Shown: positions 37,975-51,981 of the stretch, piece by piece
Layout: each line of letters starts with the position of its first letter
Numbering within the stretch: the stretch's first letter is position 1
DNA from: Defluviicoccus sp.
Lineage (GTDB): Bacteria; Pseudomonadota; Alphaproteobacteria; MPNO01
Direction of reading: 5' to 3'
NCBI GenBank assembly: GCA_028820505.1
Contig: JAPPIT010000225.1
Span: forward strand, 64,356 to 128,355
Length of the DNA: 64,000 nt
Translations under genes and position numbers: made by a program
Notes under the pieces: model-generated
What the model was told of the DNA's origin: nothing
Databases searched by the model: none
What the model saw: only the letters and a program-made list of their open reading frames with translations

Positions 37975-38931
37975 TCAGCCCGACGCCTCCGCCCGCCGCA
38001 ACCGGCGTGCCGCCCGCAACGCCTCGAAATCCCGGTCGGCATGGTAGGAAGAGCGGGTCAGCGGCGTCGCGGAGACCATCAGGAAACCTCTGCCCCTGGC
38101 CATGCGGGCCAGCCCCTCGAACTCTTCGGGGGTCCAGAAACGTTCGATCGCGTGATGCTTCGGCGTAGGCTGGAGATACTGGCCGACGGTGAGGAAATCC
38201 ACGTCCGCGGAGCGCAAATCGTCCATCACCTGGTGAACCTCTTCCCGGCTCTCGCCGAGTCCCACCATCAGCCCGGATTTGGTGAACATCGCGGGATCGA
38301 GCTGTTTCACCCGGTCGAGCAGCCTCAGGGAATGGAAATATCGCGCCCCCGGCCGCACGGTGGGATAAAGCCTCGGCACGGTTTCGAGGTTGTGGTTGTA
38401 GACGTCCGGCCGCGCCTCGACGACCTCTTCGACAGCCCCGTCCTTTCTCAGGAAGTCGGGCGTCAGAACCTCGATCGTGGTATCGGGGTTGAGCTGTCTG
38501 ATATCGCGGATTACGCGGGCGAAATGCCCGGCACCCCCGTCGTCGAGATCGTCGCGGTCGACGGACGTGATGACGACGTGCCGCAAGCCCAACCGCGCAA
38601 CCGCCTCCGCGACCCGACGCGGCTCGTGCGGATCGACGCGGTCGGGGATTCCGGTAGCGACGTTGCAGAAGGCGCAGGCCCGGGTACAGACGCTCCCCAG
38701 GATCATCATCGTCGCATGCCGCTGGGCCCAGCACTCGCCGATGTTCGGGCAGGCCGCCTCCTCGCAGACCGTCGCAAGACCCAGGTCGCGCACCACCTTG
38801 CGCGTCTCGCCGTAAGCCGGGGAGACCGGCGCTTTCACCCGGATCCAGGGCGGCTTGCGGGGGATCGGGTTGTCCTCCCGTCCGACCTTTTCGGGATGGC
38901 GGGCTGTGGCGATTTGGCTGGCGCTGGTCAT
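37975..38931 (-). CDS. lipA: Lipoyl synthase
   Basis: The 318-residue radical-SAM enzyme inserts two sulfurs into octanoyl groups. The auxiliary-cluster motif C-x4-C-x5-C is [12 protein letters not shown], the SAM-cluster motif C-x3-C-x2-C is CTRACAFC, and the C-terminal RSSYHAD serine ligand is present. It supplies the lipoyl groups of PdhB, PdhC and other E2 proteins, and its place after lpdA fits that role. It begins 31 bases after the lpdA stop. Confidence 0.96.
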   Translation of the reverse strand: MTSASQIATARHPEKVGREDNPIPRKPPWIRVKAPVSPAYGETRKVVRDLGLATVCEEAACPNIGECWAQRHATMMILGSVCTRACAFCNVATGIPDRVDPHEPRRVAEAVARLGLRHVVITSVDRDDLDDGGAGHFARVIRDIRQLNPDTTIEVLTPDFLRKDGAVEEVVEARPDVYNHNLETVPRLYPTVRPGARYFHSLRLLDRVKQLDPAMFTKSGLMVGLGESREEVHQVMDDLRSADVDFLTVGQYLQPTPKHHAIERFWTPEEFEGLARMARGRGFLMVSATPLTRSSYHADRDFEALRAARRLRRAEASG

Positions 38932-38962
38932 CGCAAGGGTAACGGTTCCCGACCGGCTCTAC

Positions 38963-40360
38963 CTAGAAATGAAGTGCCCGCCCGTAGGCGTCAAGCACCG
39001 ACTCGTGCATCGTTTCGGACAGCGTCGGGTGCGGGAAGACCGTTTCCATGAGCTCCGCCTCGGTGGTTTCCAGCGTCCTGGCGATGGCGAAACCTTGGAT
39101 CAGCTCCGTCACCTCGGCCCCGATCATGTGCGCGCCGAGCAATGCGCCGGTCGAAGCATCGAATACCGTCTTGACCATCCCCTCGTCGTCGCCGAGGGCG
39201 ATCGCCTTGCCGTTGGCAAGGTAGGGAAATCGTCCGATCTTGACCTCGTGGCCGGCCTCTTTCGCCGCGGCCTCGGTGAGGCCGACGCTCGCGATCTGCG
39301 GCCTGCAATAGGTGCAGCCCGGGATGCCCGAAACGTCCAGCGGACGGGTCTCCATTCCCGCGATGCGCTCGACGCAGATCACCCCCTCGTGGCTTGCCTT
39401 GTGCGCCAGCCAGGGCGGGCCTACCAGGTCTCCGATCGCGTACACTCCGGCCTCCCCGGTCTCGTTCCAGGAATTCACGACGACATGGCCGCGGTCGACA
39501 TCGACGGCGGTTCCTTCGAGCCCGATGTCCTCCACGTTGCCCGCGATTCCGACCGCGAGAATGGCTTTGTCGACCTCGACCCGACGGGACTCCTCTCCGG
39601 ACTCGATCGTTGCCGCCACACCTGCGTCCTCGGGTTCAAGCGCGGTGACCGACGCTCCGGTCAGAATTTCCATACCCTGATTCTCGAAAGCTTTTCGGGC
39701 TATTGAAGAGATTTCCTCATCTTCGACGGGAAGTATGCGTTCGAGGATTTCGACGACCGTCACCTCCGCGCCGAGGTCGCGGTAGAAGCTCGCGAACTCG
39801 ATGCCGATCGCGCCCGAGCCGATCACCAGGAGAGATGACGGCATCTCGCGCGGGACCATCGCTTCCCGGTAGGTCCAGATCCGCTCGCCGTCCGGTTCGA
39901 GTCCCGGGAGCGTGCGAGCGCGCGCGCCGGTGGCGAGCACGATGTGCGGCGTCTCGATTTCCTCGGACCGTGCGCCGTCGCGTTCGACCGATAGCTTTCC
40001 CGTCCCCTCCAGCCTGCCGTGTCCCTCGATGACGGCGACCTCGTTCTTTCGAAGCAGATGACTTACCCCGGCGCTCAGGCGATCCGCCACGTTCCGCGAG
40101 CGTTCGACGATCTTTTCGAGATCGAAAGCGACGGAGTCCGCCGCGAAGCCGAAGGCGTCGAGATTGCCGAGCAGGTGATTGAGCTCGGAGGTCCGGAGCA
40201 GGGCCTTGGTCGGAATGCAGCCCCAGTTGAGGCAGATCCCGCCCAGATGTTCCCGTTCCACCACGCAGGCCTTCATGCCGAGCTGGGCCGCACGAATCGC
40301 GGCGACGTAACCTCCCGGTCCGCCGCCGAGAACGGCGATGTCGAAGGAATGCCGGGCCAC
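38963..40360 (-). CDS. lpdA: Dihydrolipoyl dehydrogenase (E3)
   Basis: The 465-residue flavoprotein has FAD motif LGGGPGGYVAAIRA, the redox-active disulfide in GGICLNWGCIPTKAL (Cys43 and Cys48), the NAD motif IGSGAIGIEFASFY, and the C-terminal base His in FPHPTLSE. It reoxidises the lipoyl groups of the pyruvate dehydrogenase complex. The start is a GTG with GGGGAGG seven bases upstream; the frame is open beyond but those codons are in pdhC. It follows pdhC by 14 bases. Confidence 0.96.
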   Translation of the reverse strand: MARHSFDIAVLGGGPGGYVAAIRAAQLGMKACVVEREHLGGICLNWGCIPTKALLRTSELNHLLGNLDAFGFAADSVAFDLEKIVERSRNVADRLSAGVSHLLRKNEVAVIEGHGRLEGTGKLSVERDGARSEEIETPHIVLATGARARTLPGLEPDGERIWTYREAMVPREMPSSLLVIGSGAIGIEFASFYRDLGAEVTVVEILERILPVEDEEISSIARKAFENQGMEILTGASVTALEPEDAGVAATIESGEESRRVEVDKAILAVGIAGNVEDIGLEGTAVDVDRGHVVVNSWNETGEAGVYAIGDLVGPPWLAHKASHEGVICVERIAGMETRPLDVSGIPGCTYCRPQIASVGLTEAAAKEAGHEVKIGRFPYLANGKAIALGDDEGMVKTVFDASTGALLGAHMIGAEVTELIQGFAIARTLETTEAELMETVFPHPTLSETMHESVLDAYGRALHF

Positions 40361-40374
40361 GGATGCCTCCCCGT

Positions 40375-41634
40375 CTAGGCCAGCATCGCCGGCGGGTATT
40401 CGATATTCCGCTTGATCGCGCCCAGCAGTTCGGCCCCGATGGCACCGTCCACCACGCGGTGGTCGACAGACAGCGTGCAGGACATGACGGTCGCCGGAAC
40501 GATCTCGCCGTCGCGTACCACCGGGCGCGGTTCCGCCGCGCCGACGGCGAGAATGCAGGCCTGCGGGGGGTTGATCACCGCATCGAAGCTCCTGACGCCG
40601 TACATGCCGAGATTGGAGATCGAAAAGCTTCCGCCCTGGTATTCGTCGGGAAGCAGCTTGCCCTCTTTCGCGCGCGCGGCGAGTTCCTTCATCTCGGCGG
40701 CGATGCCGACGAGGCCTTTCGCATCCGCGTTCCTGACGATGGGCGTCACCAGCCCGCCCGGGACGGCGACCGCGACGGATATGTCGACGGAGCCGTGCTG
40801 CTTCATCGTTCCCTCGCCCGCCCACGAAACGTTCGCCGCCGGAACCTCGCGGAGCGCGAGCGCGCAGGCGCGGATCACTATGTCGTTGACGGAAACCCGC
40901 GCGCCCTCGATCCGGTCGTTGATCTCGCGTCGGACCTTGAGCAGCTCGTCGACCTCGCAGTCCACGGTCAGATAGAAGTGCGGGACCGTCGCCTTGGATT
41001 CCGTCATCCGGTCGGCGATCACCCGCCGCATGGTCGACAGTCTGACCGTCCGGTCTTCGGCGGAGGCCGCCACGGCAGGGGCGCGCGCCGGCACACCTGT
41101 GGGAGCGGCAGCCGGGGCCGCCGCGCCGCCGGCCAGCACGGCCTCGATATCGGCCTTGACGATGCGTCCCTTCGGCCCGCTGCCCCGGATGGCCGAGAGC
41201 TCGAGCCCAGCCTGAGTCGCCATGCGCCGGGCAAGCGGGCTCGCGGCGACTCTCTCTCCCGGGACGGGCCGGGCGGGGGCCCTTTCGGCAACGCTCTCCG
41301 AAATCTTCGGCGGCGCTTCCGGCGCCGGTTCGGCCCTGGGCTCGGGCGTCTCTGCCGGGGCGGGCGCGTCCTCGATGGCGCCGGCGTCCTCACCCTCGGC
41401 GAGAAGGACTCCGATCACCGCATTGACCGCGACACCCTCGGAGCCCTCGGGCACGACGATCTTGCCCAGAACGCCCTCGTCGACCGCTTCGACCTCCATC
41501 GTCGCCTTGTCGGTCTCGATTTCGGCGATGATCTCCCCCGCCTCGACAGGATCGCCTTCGCTCTTGAGCCACTTGGCGAGGTTTCCCTCTGTCATGGTCG
41601 GCGACAGTGCCGGCATCAGGATGTTGACGGGCAT
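40375..41634 (-). CDS. pdhC: Pyruvate dehydrogenase E2, dihydrolipoyllysine acetyltransferase
   Basis: The 419-residue core protein has an N-terminal lipoyl domain (lipoyl Lys43 in [11 protein letters not shown]), an Ala/Pro-rich linker, a peripheral-subunit-binding domain ([21 protein letters not shown]), and a catalytic domain with the active-site His in [14 protein letters not shown] near residue 392. It takes acetyl groups to CoA. Its lipoyl domain is nearly identical to that of PdhB upstream. Confidence 0.96.
   Translation of the reverse strand: MPVNILMPALSPTMTEGNLAKWLKSEGDPVEAGEIIAEIETDKATMEVEAVDEGVLGKIVVPEGSEGVAVNAVIGVLLAEGEDAGAIEDAPAPAETPEPRAEPAPEAPPKISESVAERAPARPVPGERVAASPLARRMATQAGLELSAIRGSGPKGRIVKADIEAVLAGGAAAPAAAPTGVPARAPAVAASAEDRTVRLSTMRRVIADRMTESKATVPHFYLTVDCEVDELLKVRREINDRIEGARVSVNDIVIRACALALREVPAANVSWAGEGTMKQHGSVDISVAVAVPGGLVTPIVRNADAKGLVGIAAEMKELAARAKEGKLLPDEYQGGSFSISNLGMYGVRSFDAVINPPQACILAVGAAEPRPVVRDGEIVPATVMSCTLSVDHRVVDGAIGAELLGAIKRNIEYPPAMLA
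41393..41634 (-). repeat. Lipoyl-domain coding repeat, copy in pdhC
   Basis: The first 80 or so codons of pdhC and pdhB encode almost the same lipoyl domain (both begin MP[VI][15 protein letters not shown] and share [18 protein letters not shown]). The two DNA segments form a direct repeat 1.37 kb apart. Sequence conservation may be kept by gene conversion, or by common function. Confidence 0.75.
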
Positions 41635-41666
41635 CGAATTCTATTCCTCGGGGATCGTCGGCGCGC

Positions 41667-43004
<1,338 letters not shown>

Positions 43005-43030
43005 GTCGGGCTATCTCTACCGCGCCGCTG

Positions 43031-44110
43031 TCAGGCCTCGATCAGCACATTGGTCAGCAGTTCGTCCGGATCGGGCTCCGGACTGTTCTGCGCAAACTCC
43101 GCGGCGTCGGCGACGATCGTCCTGATATCCCGGTCGATCTCCTTGAGCGAGTCCTCGTCCGCGGCGTCGAGGGCGATCAGCTGGGTCCGGAGGTTCTGGA
43201 TCGGATCGTGCTCTGTGCGCATCTCCGCGACCTCTTCCTTGCTGCGGTACTTGGCGGGATCGGACATCGAGTGACCCCGGTAACGGTAGGTCAGGGCCTC
43301 CAGCACGTATGGCCCCTCTCCGGCCCGGCAGCGGTCCATCGCGATCCTGCCCGCGTCTCTGACCGCAAGCACATCCATGCCGTCGGTCTGCGCCGACGGA
43401 ATTCCGAACGGATCTGCGACGCGATGGAGTTCCTGCAGCGCGGAAGCCCGTTCGACCGAGGTCCCCATGCCGTAGCGGTTGTTCTCGATCACGAAAACGA
43501 TCGGAAGCGACCATAGGGCGGCCAGGTTGAGCGCTTCGTGGACCTGGCCCTGGTTCAGCGCCCCGTCTCCCATATAGGCGGCGGTTACCCCGCCGTCGCC
43601 CCGGTACTTCTGCGCGAACGCGACACCCGTACCGATCGGAACCTGGGCGCCGACGATCCCGTGTCCGCCGAAAAAGTTCTTGTCCCGGCTGAACATGTGC
43701 ATCGAGCCGCCCTTGCCCTTGGAGTAGCCGCTGCGCCGGCCGGTCAGCTCCGCCATCACCCCTTTCGGGTCCATGCCGCAGGCCAGCATGTGGCCGTGGT
43801 CCCGGTAGCTCGTGATCAACGCATCCTTCGGGCCGGCTGAAGCCTGCATGCCGACGACAACGGCCTCCTGCCCGATATAGAGGTGGCAGAACCCCCCGAT
43901 CAGCCCCATGCCGTAGAGCTGGCCCGCCCGTTCCTCGAAACGGCGGATCAGCAGCATTTCGCGATAGAAGGCGAGAAGTTCGCCCGGATCGGCGTCGGGC
44001 GCCGCCGCGCCGCCATTCACGGCATTGGCGGGTCGTTCCCCTGCCGTCGACGTCGCGTTCTGGCCGGTTGCGGATTTCTTCGGCCTTGCGGCCATCAGCG
44101 ATATTCCCAT
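43031..44110 (-). CDS. pdhA: Pyruvate dehydrogenase E1 component subunit alpha
   Basis: The 359-residue subunit binds thiamine diphosphate through MGDGALNQGQVHEALNLAALWSLPIVFVIENN, of which GDGALNQG-(x)-NN is the diagnostic part. It also has the phosphorylation-loop-like YRGHSMSDPAKYR and an Ala-rich N-terminal extension. Start could be here or five codons later at MAARPKK; neither ribosome site is strong. It heads the operon pdhA-pdhB-pdhC-lpdA-lipA-ratA after a 185-base gap that probably holds the promoter. Confidence 0.95.
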   Translation of the reverse strand: MGISLMAARPKKSATGQNATSTAGERPANAVNGGAAAPDADPGELLAFYREMLLIRRFEERAGQLYGMGLIGGFCHLYIGQEAVVVGMQASAGPKDALITSYRDHGHMLACGMDPKGVMAELTGRRSGYSKGKGGSMHMFSRDKNFFGGHGIVGAQVPIGTGVAFAQKYRGDGGVTAAYMGDGALNQGQVHEALNLAALWSLPIVFVIENNRYGMGTSVERASALQELHRVADPFGIPSAQTDGMDVLAVRDAGRIAMDRCRAGEGPYVLEALTYRYRGHSMSDPAKYRSKEEVAEMRTEHDPIQNLRTQLIALDAADEDSLKEIDRDIRTIVADAAEFAQNSPEPDPDELLTNVLIEA

Positions 44111-44166
44111 GCGTTTCCGAGCGATCGCACAGCGATTCGGATCAAGCGGCTACCGCCGATCCAAGG

Positions 44167-44196
44167 ATACTAATCGACCCCGACGCCACGCAACAA
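44167..44196 (-). promoter_or_regulatory. Possible promoter of the pdh operon
   Basis: In the 185-base gap upstream of pdhA, the minus strand reads TTGTTG, 18 bases, TAGTAT. The match is moderate and no operator was recognised. The rest of the gap holds no gene. Confidence 0.3.
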
Positions 44197-44295
44197 ACGG
44201 ATGCGTAAGTTTGTGTCGTTTTGGCAAGAGTTTGCGCAACGAACATGCGCGAGGTGACGCCGGGCGCCGCTACAGGGGCTACCGTCCGAGGGAGG

Positions 44296-44658
44296 TTAGC
44301 GGGCGATCGTGGGCGGACCGCCGACGATCGAAAAACGCCGTTTCGTCTCGGTGTCCGAAATCACGATATCGTCGGGGCGGACGAGACCGGTGACGATACG
44401 CGCCCGTTCGTCGAGATAATCTGCGTCGAGTTGCTCGTCCCTGAGCGCTTCCACGTATCGGTCGAGATGCTCGCGCTCCGCCGTCACCCTCGCGAGCGTT
44501 TGCTCCGCGCGAACGATTTCCTGTTCGAGCTGGATGATTCGCAATACGCCGCGATCGCCCTCGAAAACGCTGAAGGCGAAATAGGCGGTCAGGGCCACCC
44601 CCAGAACCGGGCCGGCCACGCTTCTGATCGCTCGACGCTTGTCCAGGCTCACAGCCAT
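44296..44658 (-). CDS. FtsB/DivIC-like septum formation initiator
   Basis: The 120-residue bitopic protein has one transmembrane helix (VLGVALTAYFAFSVFEG) followed by a coiled coil (IIQLEQEIVRAEQTLARVTAEREHL) and the FtsB-type block ALRDEQLDADYLDERAR. It would join FtsL and FtsQ in the divisome. Start taken as the ATG of MAVSLDKR; a TTG four codons upstream is less likely. The position between eno and pdhA is conserved in alphaproteobacteria. Confidence 0.88.
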   Translation of the reverse strand: MAVSLDKRRAIRSVAGPVLGVALTAYFAFSVFEGDRGVLRIIQLEQEIVRAEQTLARVTAEREHLDRYVEALRDEQLDADYLDERARIVTGLVRPDDIVISDTETKRRFSIVGGPPTIAR

Positions 44659-44747
44659 GACTTCACCCAATCACGATAAGATTCAATGAGTCAAGCCGCA
44701 AATTTCAAGTGGCGAGGGAAAGGCAGCGTGCAGCGGCCCGATAGATT

Positions 44748-46909
<2,162 letters not shown>

Positions 46910-46912
46910 CCG

Positions 46913-48541
46913 CTACACCAGGCGCGAACGCTCGATCGCGGCGCGAACGAAGGAGTCGAAGACCGGATGGGGGTCGAACGGCTTCGACTTGAGTTCGGGA
47001 TGGAACTGGACGCCGAGATACCAGGGGTGCGACGGGATTTCGACGATTTCGGGCAGCATCCCGTCCGGCGAAAGGCCCGAGAACACAAGCCCCGCCTCTT
47101 CCAGCCGGGAACGGTAGTTGATGTTGACTTCGTAGCGGTGGCGATGCCGCTCGCTGATGACGGTCCCTCCATAGATTTGCGCGGCGAGCGTGGATGCCTC
47201 CACGGCGCAGTCGTAAGCGCCGAGCCGCATCGTGCCGCCCAGATCGTCCCCGACGCCGCGCTGCTCGAGCCGGTCTCCCTTGATCCATTCGTGCAGCAGT
47301 CCGACCACGGGTTCGCGCGCAGGCCCGAATTCGGTGGATCCCGCGCCGCCGATGCCGGCGAGGTTGCGCGCCGCCTCGATCACAGCCATCTGCATACCGA
47401 AGCAGATCCCGAGATAGGGAACGTTGTGCTCGCGCGCGAAGCGGGCCGCGGCGATCTTTCCTTCCGCCCCCCGTTCGCCGAAACCGCCCGGGACGAGGAT
47501 TCCCTCGACGCCGGAAAGGTGGTGAACCGCGTCCTCGGACTCGAAGATTTCGGAATCGATCCATTCGAGACGGACCCTGACCCGATTGGCGATACCGCCG
47601 TGCTCCAGGGCCTCGGCGAGCGATTTGTACGAATCGAGGACGGTGGTGTACTTGCCGACCACCGCGATGGCGACTTCCCCTTCCGGGTTCCGGATCCGTT
47701 CGACGATTTCCACCCAGCGCGTCAGGTCGGGTCCCGGCGCATCCGAAATGCCGAAATGGCGGCAGACCTGAACGTCGAAACCGCGCTCGTGGTAGGAGAT
47801 CGGGACCTCGTAGATGGTATCCATGTCGGGTGCCGCGATCGCATTCTCCACCGGCACGTTGCAGAACAGCGCGATCTTCTTGCGGTCTTCCAGCGGCACG
47901 TCCTGCTCGCAACGGCAGAGTATGAGGTCGGGCTGGATTCCGACGCTCTGCAGTTCCTTGACGGAGTGCTGGGTCGGCTTGGTCTTCAGCTCCCTTGCGG
48001 ACTGGAGATAGGGGACGAGGGTCAGGTGCACGTTCATCGCCCGTTCGCGCCCGAGCTCGTTCGCCTTCTGCCGGATCGCCTCGAGGAACGGCAGGCTCTC
48101 GATGTCGCCCACCGTGCCGCCGATCTCGCAGAGGATGAAATCGACGTCGCCGGCATCGGCGGAGATGAACGCCTTGATTGCATCCGTCACGTGCGGGATC
48201 ACCTGAATCGTCGCACCCAGATAATCGCCCCGGCGTTCCCGTTCGATGACGTCCTGGTAGATGCGGCCCGTCGTGACGTTGTCGCTCTGGTTGGCCGGCA
48301 CGCCGGTAAACCGCTCGTAATGGCCGAGATCGAGGTCGGTTTCCGCCCCGTCGTCGGTCACGTAGACCTCGCCGTGCTGGGTGGGGCTCATCGTGCCGGG
48401 GTCGACATTCAGATAGGGGTCGAGCTTGCGGAGCCGCACCTTGTAGCCGCGCGCCTGAAGAAGTGCGCCGAGCGCCGCAGAGGCAAGACCTTTGCCGAGG
48501 GAAGAGACGACGCCGCCGGTAATGAAGATGTAGCGAGTCAT
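46913..48541 (-). CDS. pyrG: CTP synthase
   Basis: The 542-residue amidoligase makes CTP from UTP, ATP and glutamine. The synthetase half opens [20 protein letters not shown] and includes [15 protein letters not shown]; the glutaminase half has the nucleophile elbow LGICFGMQ and the C-terminal HPEL. It is 46 bases downstream of secG and 3 bases before kdsA, both on the same strand. Confidence 0.98.
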   Translation of the reverse strand: MTRYIFITGGVVSSLGKGLASAALGALLQARGYKVRLRKLDPYLNVDPGTMSPTQHGEVYVTDDGAETDLDLGHYERFTGVPANQSDNVTTGRIYQDVIERERRGDYLGATIQVIPHVTDAIKAFISADAGDVDFILCEIGGTVGDIESLPFLEAIRQKANELGRERAMNVHLTLVPYLQSARELKTKPTQHSVKELQSVGIQPDLILCRCEQDVPLEDRKKIALFCNVPVENAIAAPDMDTIYEVPISYHERGFDVQVCRHFGISDAPGPDLTRWVEIVERIRNPEGEVAIAVVGKYTTVLDSYKSLAEALEHGGIANRVRVRLEWIDSEIFESEDAVHHLSGVEGILVPGGFGERGAEGKIAAARFAREHNVPYLGICFGMQMAVIEAARNLAGIGGAGSTEFGPAREPVVGLLHEWIKGDRLEQRGVGDDLGGTMRLGAYDCAVEASTLAAQIYGGTVISERHRHRYEVNINYRSRLEEAGLVFSGLSPDGMLPEIVEIPSHPWYLGVQFHPELKSKPFDPHPVFDSFVRAAIERSRLV

Positions 48542-48587
48542 CGACCCTCGTCCGATGTCACGCGGCCGCGTCGATCCGCCGACCTCC

Positions 48588-48905
48588 CTAATTGGCCAGG
48601 GGAACGCTCGGTGCGCGGGGTTCCGCCGGCTGCACGGGAGCCTGCTGCACCGGCTGGTCGAGAATCGAGCGCGGTTCCTGGGTCGCGCCCGAAAGGATCG
48701 CGAGCACGATGCTGGTCGCCATGAAGCAGGCGGCCAGGACCGCGGTCACCCGGGTCAGCAGGTTGGCCGAACCGCGGGTCGTCATCAGCCCGCCCATCGT
48801 GCCGCCGCCGATGCCCAGCCCGCCGCCTTCCGACCGCTGCACAAGGACCACGCCGACCAGGGCGATGGCGATGAAGAGGTGAATCACCAGAACGATTGCG
48901 ATCAT
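48588..48905 (-). CDS. secG: Preprotein translocase subunit SecG
   Basis: The 105-residue membrane protein has the two SecG helices ([20 protein letters not shown] and [19 protein letters not shown]) with the conserved linker [13 protein letters not shown] and NLLTR. The C-terminal tail is Pro/Ala/Gln rich. It supports the SecYEG channel. It sits between tpiA and pyrG, the usual place. Confidence 0.94.
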   Translation of the reverse strand: MIAIVLVIHLFIAIALVGVVLVQRSEGGGLGIGGGTMGGLMTTRGSANLLTRVTAVLAACFMATSIVLAILSGATQEPRSILDQPVQQAPVQPAEPRAPSVPLAN

Positions 48906-48966
48906 GTCGCGCGTGCCTTCATGCGTTCAGCGCCGGCAAAGATGTAGCGCCATTGGGTCCGAATTG

Positions 48967-49728
48967 CTACGGACATGATTGACATATGGACCAGAATGAA
49001 GCGGCGTCGAGGCTTGCCCCGCCCACCAGGGCACCGTTCACGTCGGGTACGGAGAGTATCCAGGCGGCGTTGTCGGGTTTGACCGACCCGCCGTAGAGGA
49101 TGCGGACGCCGCCGCCGTCTTCCAGGCGGTCGCCCATCCGCGCGCGCACGAGAGCATGGATTTCGCCGATCTCCGCCTCGTCGGGCGTCCGGCCGGTGCC
49201 GATCGCCCATACCGGTTCGTATGCGATGGCGGTGTTTCGCGCGTTCGCCGCGCCCGGCAGGGAGGACTCGAGCTGTCGGGCGACGACGTCCTTGGCCCGC
49301 CCGGCATCGCGTTCCTCATGGGTCTCGCCGATGCAGACGATGGCGGTCAGTCCCGCCGCTAAGGCCGCGTCCGCCTTGGCCCTCACCGTTTCGCTGTCTT
49401 CGCCGTGGTCGGCGCGCCGCTCCGAGTGCCCCACGATCACACAGGTGCAGCCCAGATCGACGAGCATCGCGGCCGAAACGTCGCCGGTATGGGCGCCGGA
49501 TACGGCGGCGTGGCAGTCCTGCCCGCCCAACTCGATCCCGGAAACCGCTTCCATCTCCACCGCCGCGAGCGCGATATGGGGCGCCGGCGGGCAGACCACG
49601 ATGTCGCATCGCGCGGGGCCCGATTCGCGGAGGGAGGCGCGGAGCTCCGCCAGCAGGTCGCGCGTCGTTGCGCGCGAGCCGTTCATCTTCCAGTTCCCCG
49701 CGATCAGCGGGCGGAGGGACTCGGTCAT
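48967..49728 (-). CDS. tpiA: Triose-phosphate isomerase
   Basis: The 253-residue barrel enzyme interconverts dihydroxyacetone phosphate and glyceraldehyde 3-phosphate. It opens [10 protein letters not shown] (catalytic Lys), has the catalytic His in VIGHSERR, the glutamate and mobile loop [14 protein letters not shown], and the phosphate loop [11 protein letters not shown]. The tail ends [10 protein letters not shown]. It leads the minus-strand secG-pyrG-kdsA-eno group and diverges from ppiD. Confidence 0.97.
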   Translation of the reverse strand: MTESLRPLIAGNWKMNGSRATTRDLLAELRASLRESGPARCDIVVCPPAPHIALAAVEMEAVSGIELGGQDCHAAVSGAHTGDVSAAMLVDLGCTCVIVGHSERRADHGEDSETVRAKADAALAAGLTAIVCIGETHEERDAGRAKDVVARQLESSLPGAANARNTAIAYEPVWAIGTGRTPDEAEIGEIHALVRARMGDRLEDGGGVRILYGGSVKPDNAAWILSVPDVNGALVGGASLDAASFWSICQSCP

Positions 49729-49911
49729 TGACGAAATTTTGCGGTGAGCTAGACGGCCGGGGTTCTAGCACAGCCCGCCCCCGAGCGCCAGAAACCCGGC
49801 CGGCCGAAGGGCGGGGCTCCGCCGCGGCGGTTGCGATCCGGAACGGCAGCCAATAGATATAGCCGCATGCGCCGTGCGCCGGCACGGCCGACCAGAGCGG
49901 GAACCCGGACC

Positions 49912-51816
49912 ATGCTTCAGGCGATGAAGAGCAAGGCCGCGACCTGGGTGGTACGGGTTCTCGCCGTGCTCCTGATCATCAGCTTCGCCGCCTGGGGTAT
50001 CGAGGACATGCTCAGGGCGCCGGGGCTTCCGACCGATGTGGCGGAGGTCGGCGGCACCAAGATCACCGCCAACGAGTTCGGCGCGGCCTTCCGCCGTCAG
50101 GTGGAAATGTTGCGCGGGACGCTCGGACGCGATGTCGATTCGGAGCAGGCGCGGGATCTGGGCGTGGCGGAGACGACGCTGGACGCGCTGATCTCGCAGC
50201 GTCTTCTGGACCTCTACGCGGAAGAGAACGGGATTATCGTGGGCGACGACCAGATCGTTCTGCGCCTGCACGCGGAGCCCGCCTTCCACGGCCCGGGCGG
50301 CAGTTTCGACCGGGCAATGTTCCATAGCGCGCTCTCCCGCCTCGGGATCAGCGAGCAGCGGTACGTGGAGGATTTGCGGCAGGAGATCCGGATGTCGCAT
50401 CTGACCGGCGTTCTGCGCTCGGCCAGCGTCGCTCCGGATCCGCTCGTCAGGTCGCTCTACCACTATCGCAACGACAAGCGCGTCGCGCGCTTCTCGGAAA
50501 TCCCCCGGCCCCCCGAAAGCACGCTGTCGCCGCCGGGCGACAGCACGCTGACGGACTTTCACAAGGACAATGCGGCGGCTTTCACGGCGCCGGAGCGCCG
50601 GGATCTGACGGCGCTCCACCTCGATCCGAAGGATGTGGCGGCGGAAATCGAACCGTCGGAAGAAGAGTTGCGCGACGAGTACGAGAACCGCCTCCAGCAA
50701 CTCTCCGTCCCCGAGCGCCGCAACATCAGCCAGATCGTCGTCGGAGACGAAACCGCTGCGCGGCGCGCTCTGGAGGCGCTGAGAGGCGGCCGCGCGATCG
50801 CCGACGTCGCAAAGGCGGTCGCCGGTATGGACGAGGAAGCGGTCTCGCTCGGCCTTCTGGCAAAACAGGATCTGCCGCAGGAAATCGCCGACGCGGCATT
50901 CGCGCTGCAGGCCAATATCCCGAGCGAGCCGGTGCGTTCTCCCGTCGGCTGGCACATTCTCCTGGTCGACCGGATCGAGCCGGGCCGGACGCCGAGCTTC
51001 GCGGAGACCCGGGCAAAGATCCGCGAGGACCTTGCCCGGGAGCAGGCGGTCGACGCCGTCGTCAAACTCGCCAATCAGGTCGAGGATACGCTGGCGGGAG
51101 GGGCGACGCTCGAGGAGGCGGCGCGCCAGGTGAACGCCAGACTGCTGCGGTTCCGAAGCGTGGAGCAAAGCGGTAGATCGGCCGACGGCGATCCGGAAGA
51201 CGGGCTTCTCGTACTTCGTCGTTTTCTCCAGGCGGCATTCGAGACCAACGCCACGGAGGTCAGCGACCTGATCGAGACGTCGCTCGGAGGTTACTTCCTC
51301 GTCCGGGTCGACCGGGTCGTCCCTCCGGCGCTGGAGCCATTCGACAAGGTCAGGAAAGAGGTTGCCGCAGCCTGGCGGTTGGATCGCCTGAACGCTGCAG
51401 CGAAGCAAAAGGCGGAGAAGCTGCTTGGCGAGGTAAAGTCGGGCCGGAGCTTCCCAACCGCCGCCAGGGAGTTGGGATTGGCGGTGAAGACCTCGTCCCC
51501 GTTCACGCGGTTCGATCAACGGGGCGATGTCCCCCTGCCCCCGTCGCTCGCCGCCGCGTTGTTCCGGGCAAAACAGGGCGAGGCGGCGCTCGGCGCGACC
51601 GGGGCCGGCTATGCGGTCGCCGTTCTGCATCGGGTAGAGCCGGCCAACCCCGCGTCCGACAAGGAGGCGTTCGATGAGATGCGCAGCGAGGTCGCGACGG
51701 CGATGGGTGCCGATATGCTTTCGCAATATGCCGGTGCGCTGCGCGAAATTTACCCGGTGTCGGTGAATTCGGGGGCTCTCGACCGCCTGTTCGATGAGGG
51801 CGCGATTCGTCCCTAA
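49912..51816 (+). CDS. ppiD: Membrane-anchored peptidyl-prolyl isomerase / periplasmic chaperone (PpiD/SurA-like)
   Basis: The 634-residue protein has a short cytoplasmic start, one transmembrane helix (WVVRVLAVLLIISFAAWGIEDM), a SurA_N-type helical chaperone domain (KITANEFGAAFRRQVEMLR), a parvulin domain around residues 250-360 (ERRNISQIVVGD to SPVGWHILLVDRIEPG) and a long C-terminal chaperone region. It helps fold envelope proteins. The start at MLQAMKSK is preferred over an ATG 27 codons earlier. It lies between tpiA and trpD as in relatives, though trpE/trpG are missing after it. Confidence 0.9.
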   Translation: MLQAMKSKAATWVVRVLAVLLIISFAAWGIEDMLRAPGLPTDVAEVGGTKITANEFGAAFRRQVEMLRGTLGRDVDSEQARDLGVAETTLDALISQRLLDLYAEENGIIVGDDQIVLRLHAEPAFHGPGGSFDRAMFHSALSRLGISEQRYVEDLRQEIRMSHLTGVLRSASVAPDPLVRSLYHYRNDKRVARFSEIPRPPESTLSPPGDSTLTDFHKDNAAAFTAPERRDLTALHLDPKDVAAEIEPSEEELRDEYENRLQQLSVPERRNISQIVVGDETAARRALEALRGGRAIADVAKAVAGMDEEAVSLGLLAKQDLPQEIADAAFALQANIPSEPVRSPVGWHILLVDRIEPGRTPSFAETRAKIREDLAREQAVDAVVKLANQVEDTLAGGATLEEAARQVNARLLRFRSVEQSGRSADGDPEDGLLVLRRFLQAAFETNATEVSDLIETSLGGYFLVRVDRVVPPALEPFDKVRKEVAAAWRLDRLNAAAKQKAEKLLGEVKSGRSFPTAARELGLAVKTSSPFTRFDQRGDVPLPPSLAAALFRAKQGEAALGATGAGYAVAVLHRVEPANPASDKEAFDEMRSEVATAMGADMLSQYAGALREIYPVSVNSGALDRLFDEGAIRP

Positions 51817-51981
51817 GTCCGTTCGGGGCAAATCGCGCGGCAGGCCCGCCCGCGGCTTTCCGGTCCGCTATGAGGCGAAACACATCGCTGGTATAACGAG
51901 ACGGCAAGAGTTGCGGTGGTACTTTAGAAGGGGTGCCTAACTAATTATTCTTTTTGTCTTTCTGAAAGCGATTCCGCGACC

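Noticed and set aside
49765-51831. Minus-strand frame of 688 codons opposite ppiD
   Set aside because: Shadow of the PpiD reading frame; PpiD has domain, membrane-helix and synteny support.
51817-51981. A trp leader peptide/attenuator upstream of trpD
   Set aside because: Short frames such as one reading MRRNTSLV or one with a single Trp were seen, but none has tandem Trp codons and no terminator hairpin was recognised.
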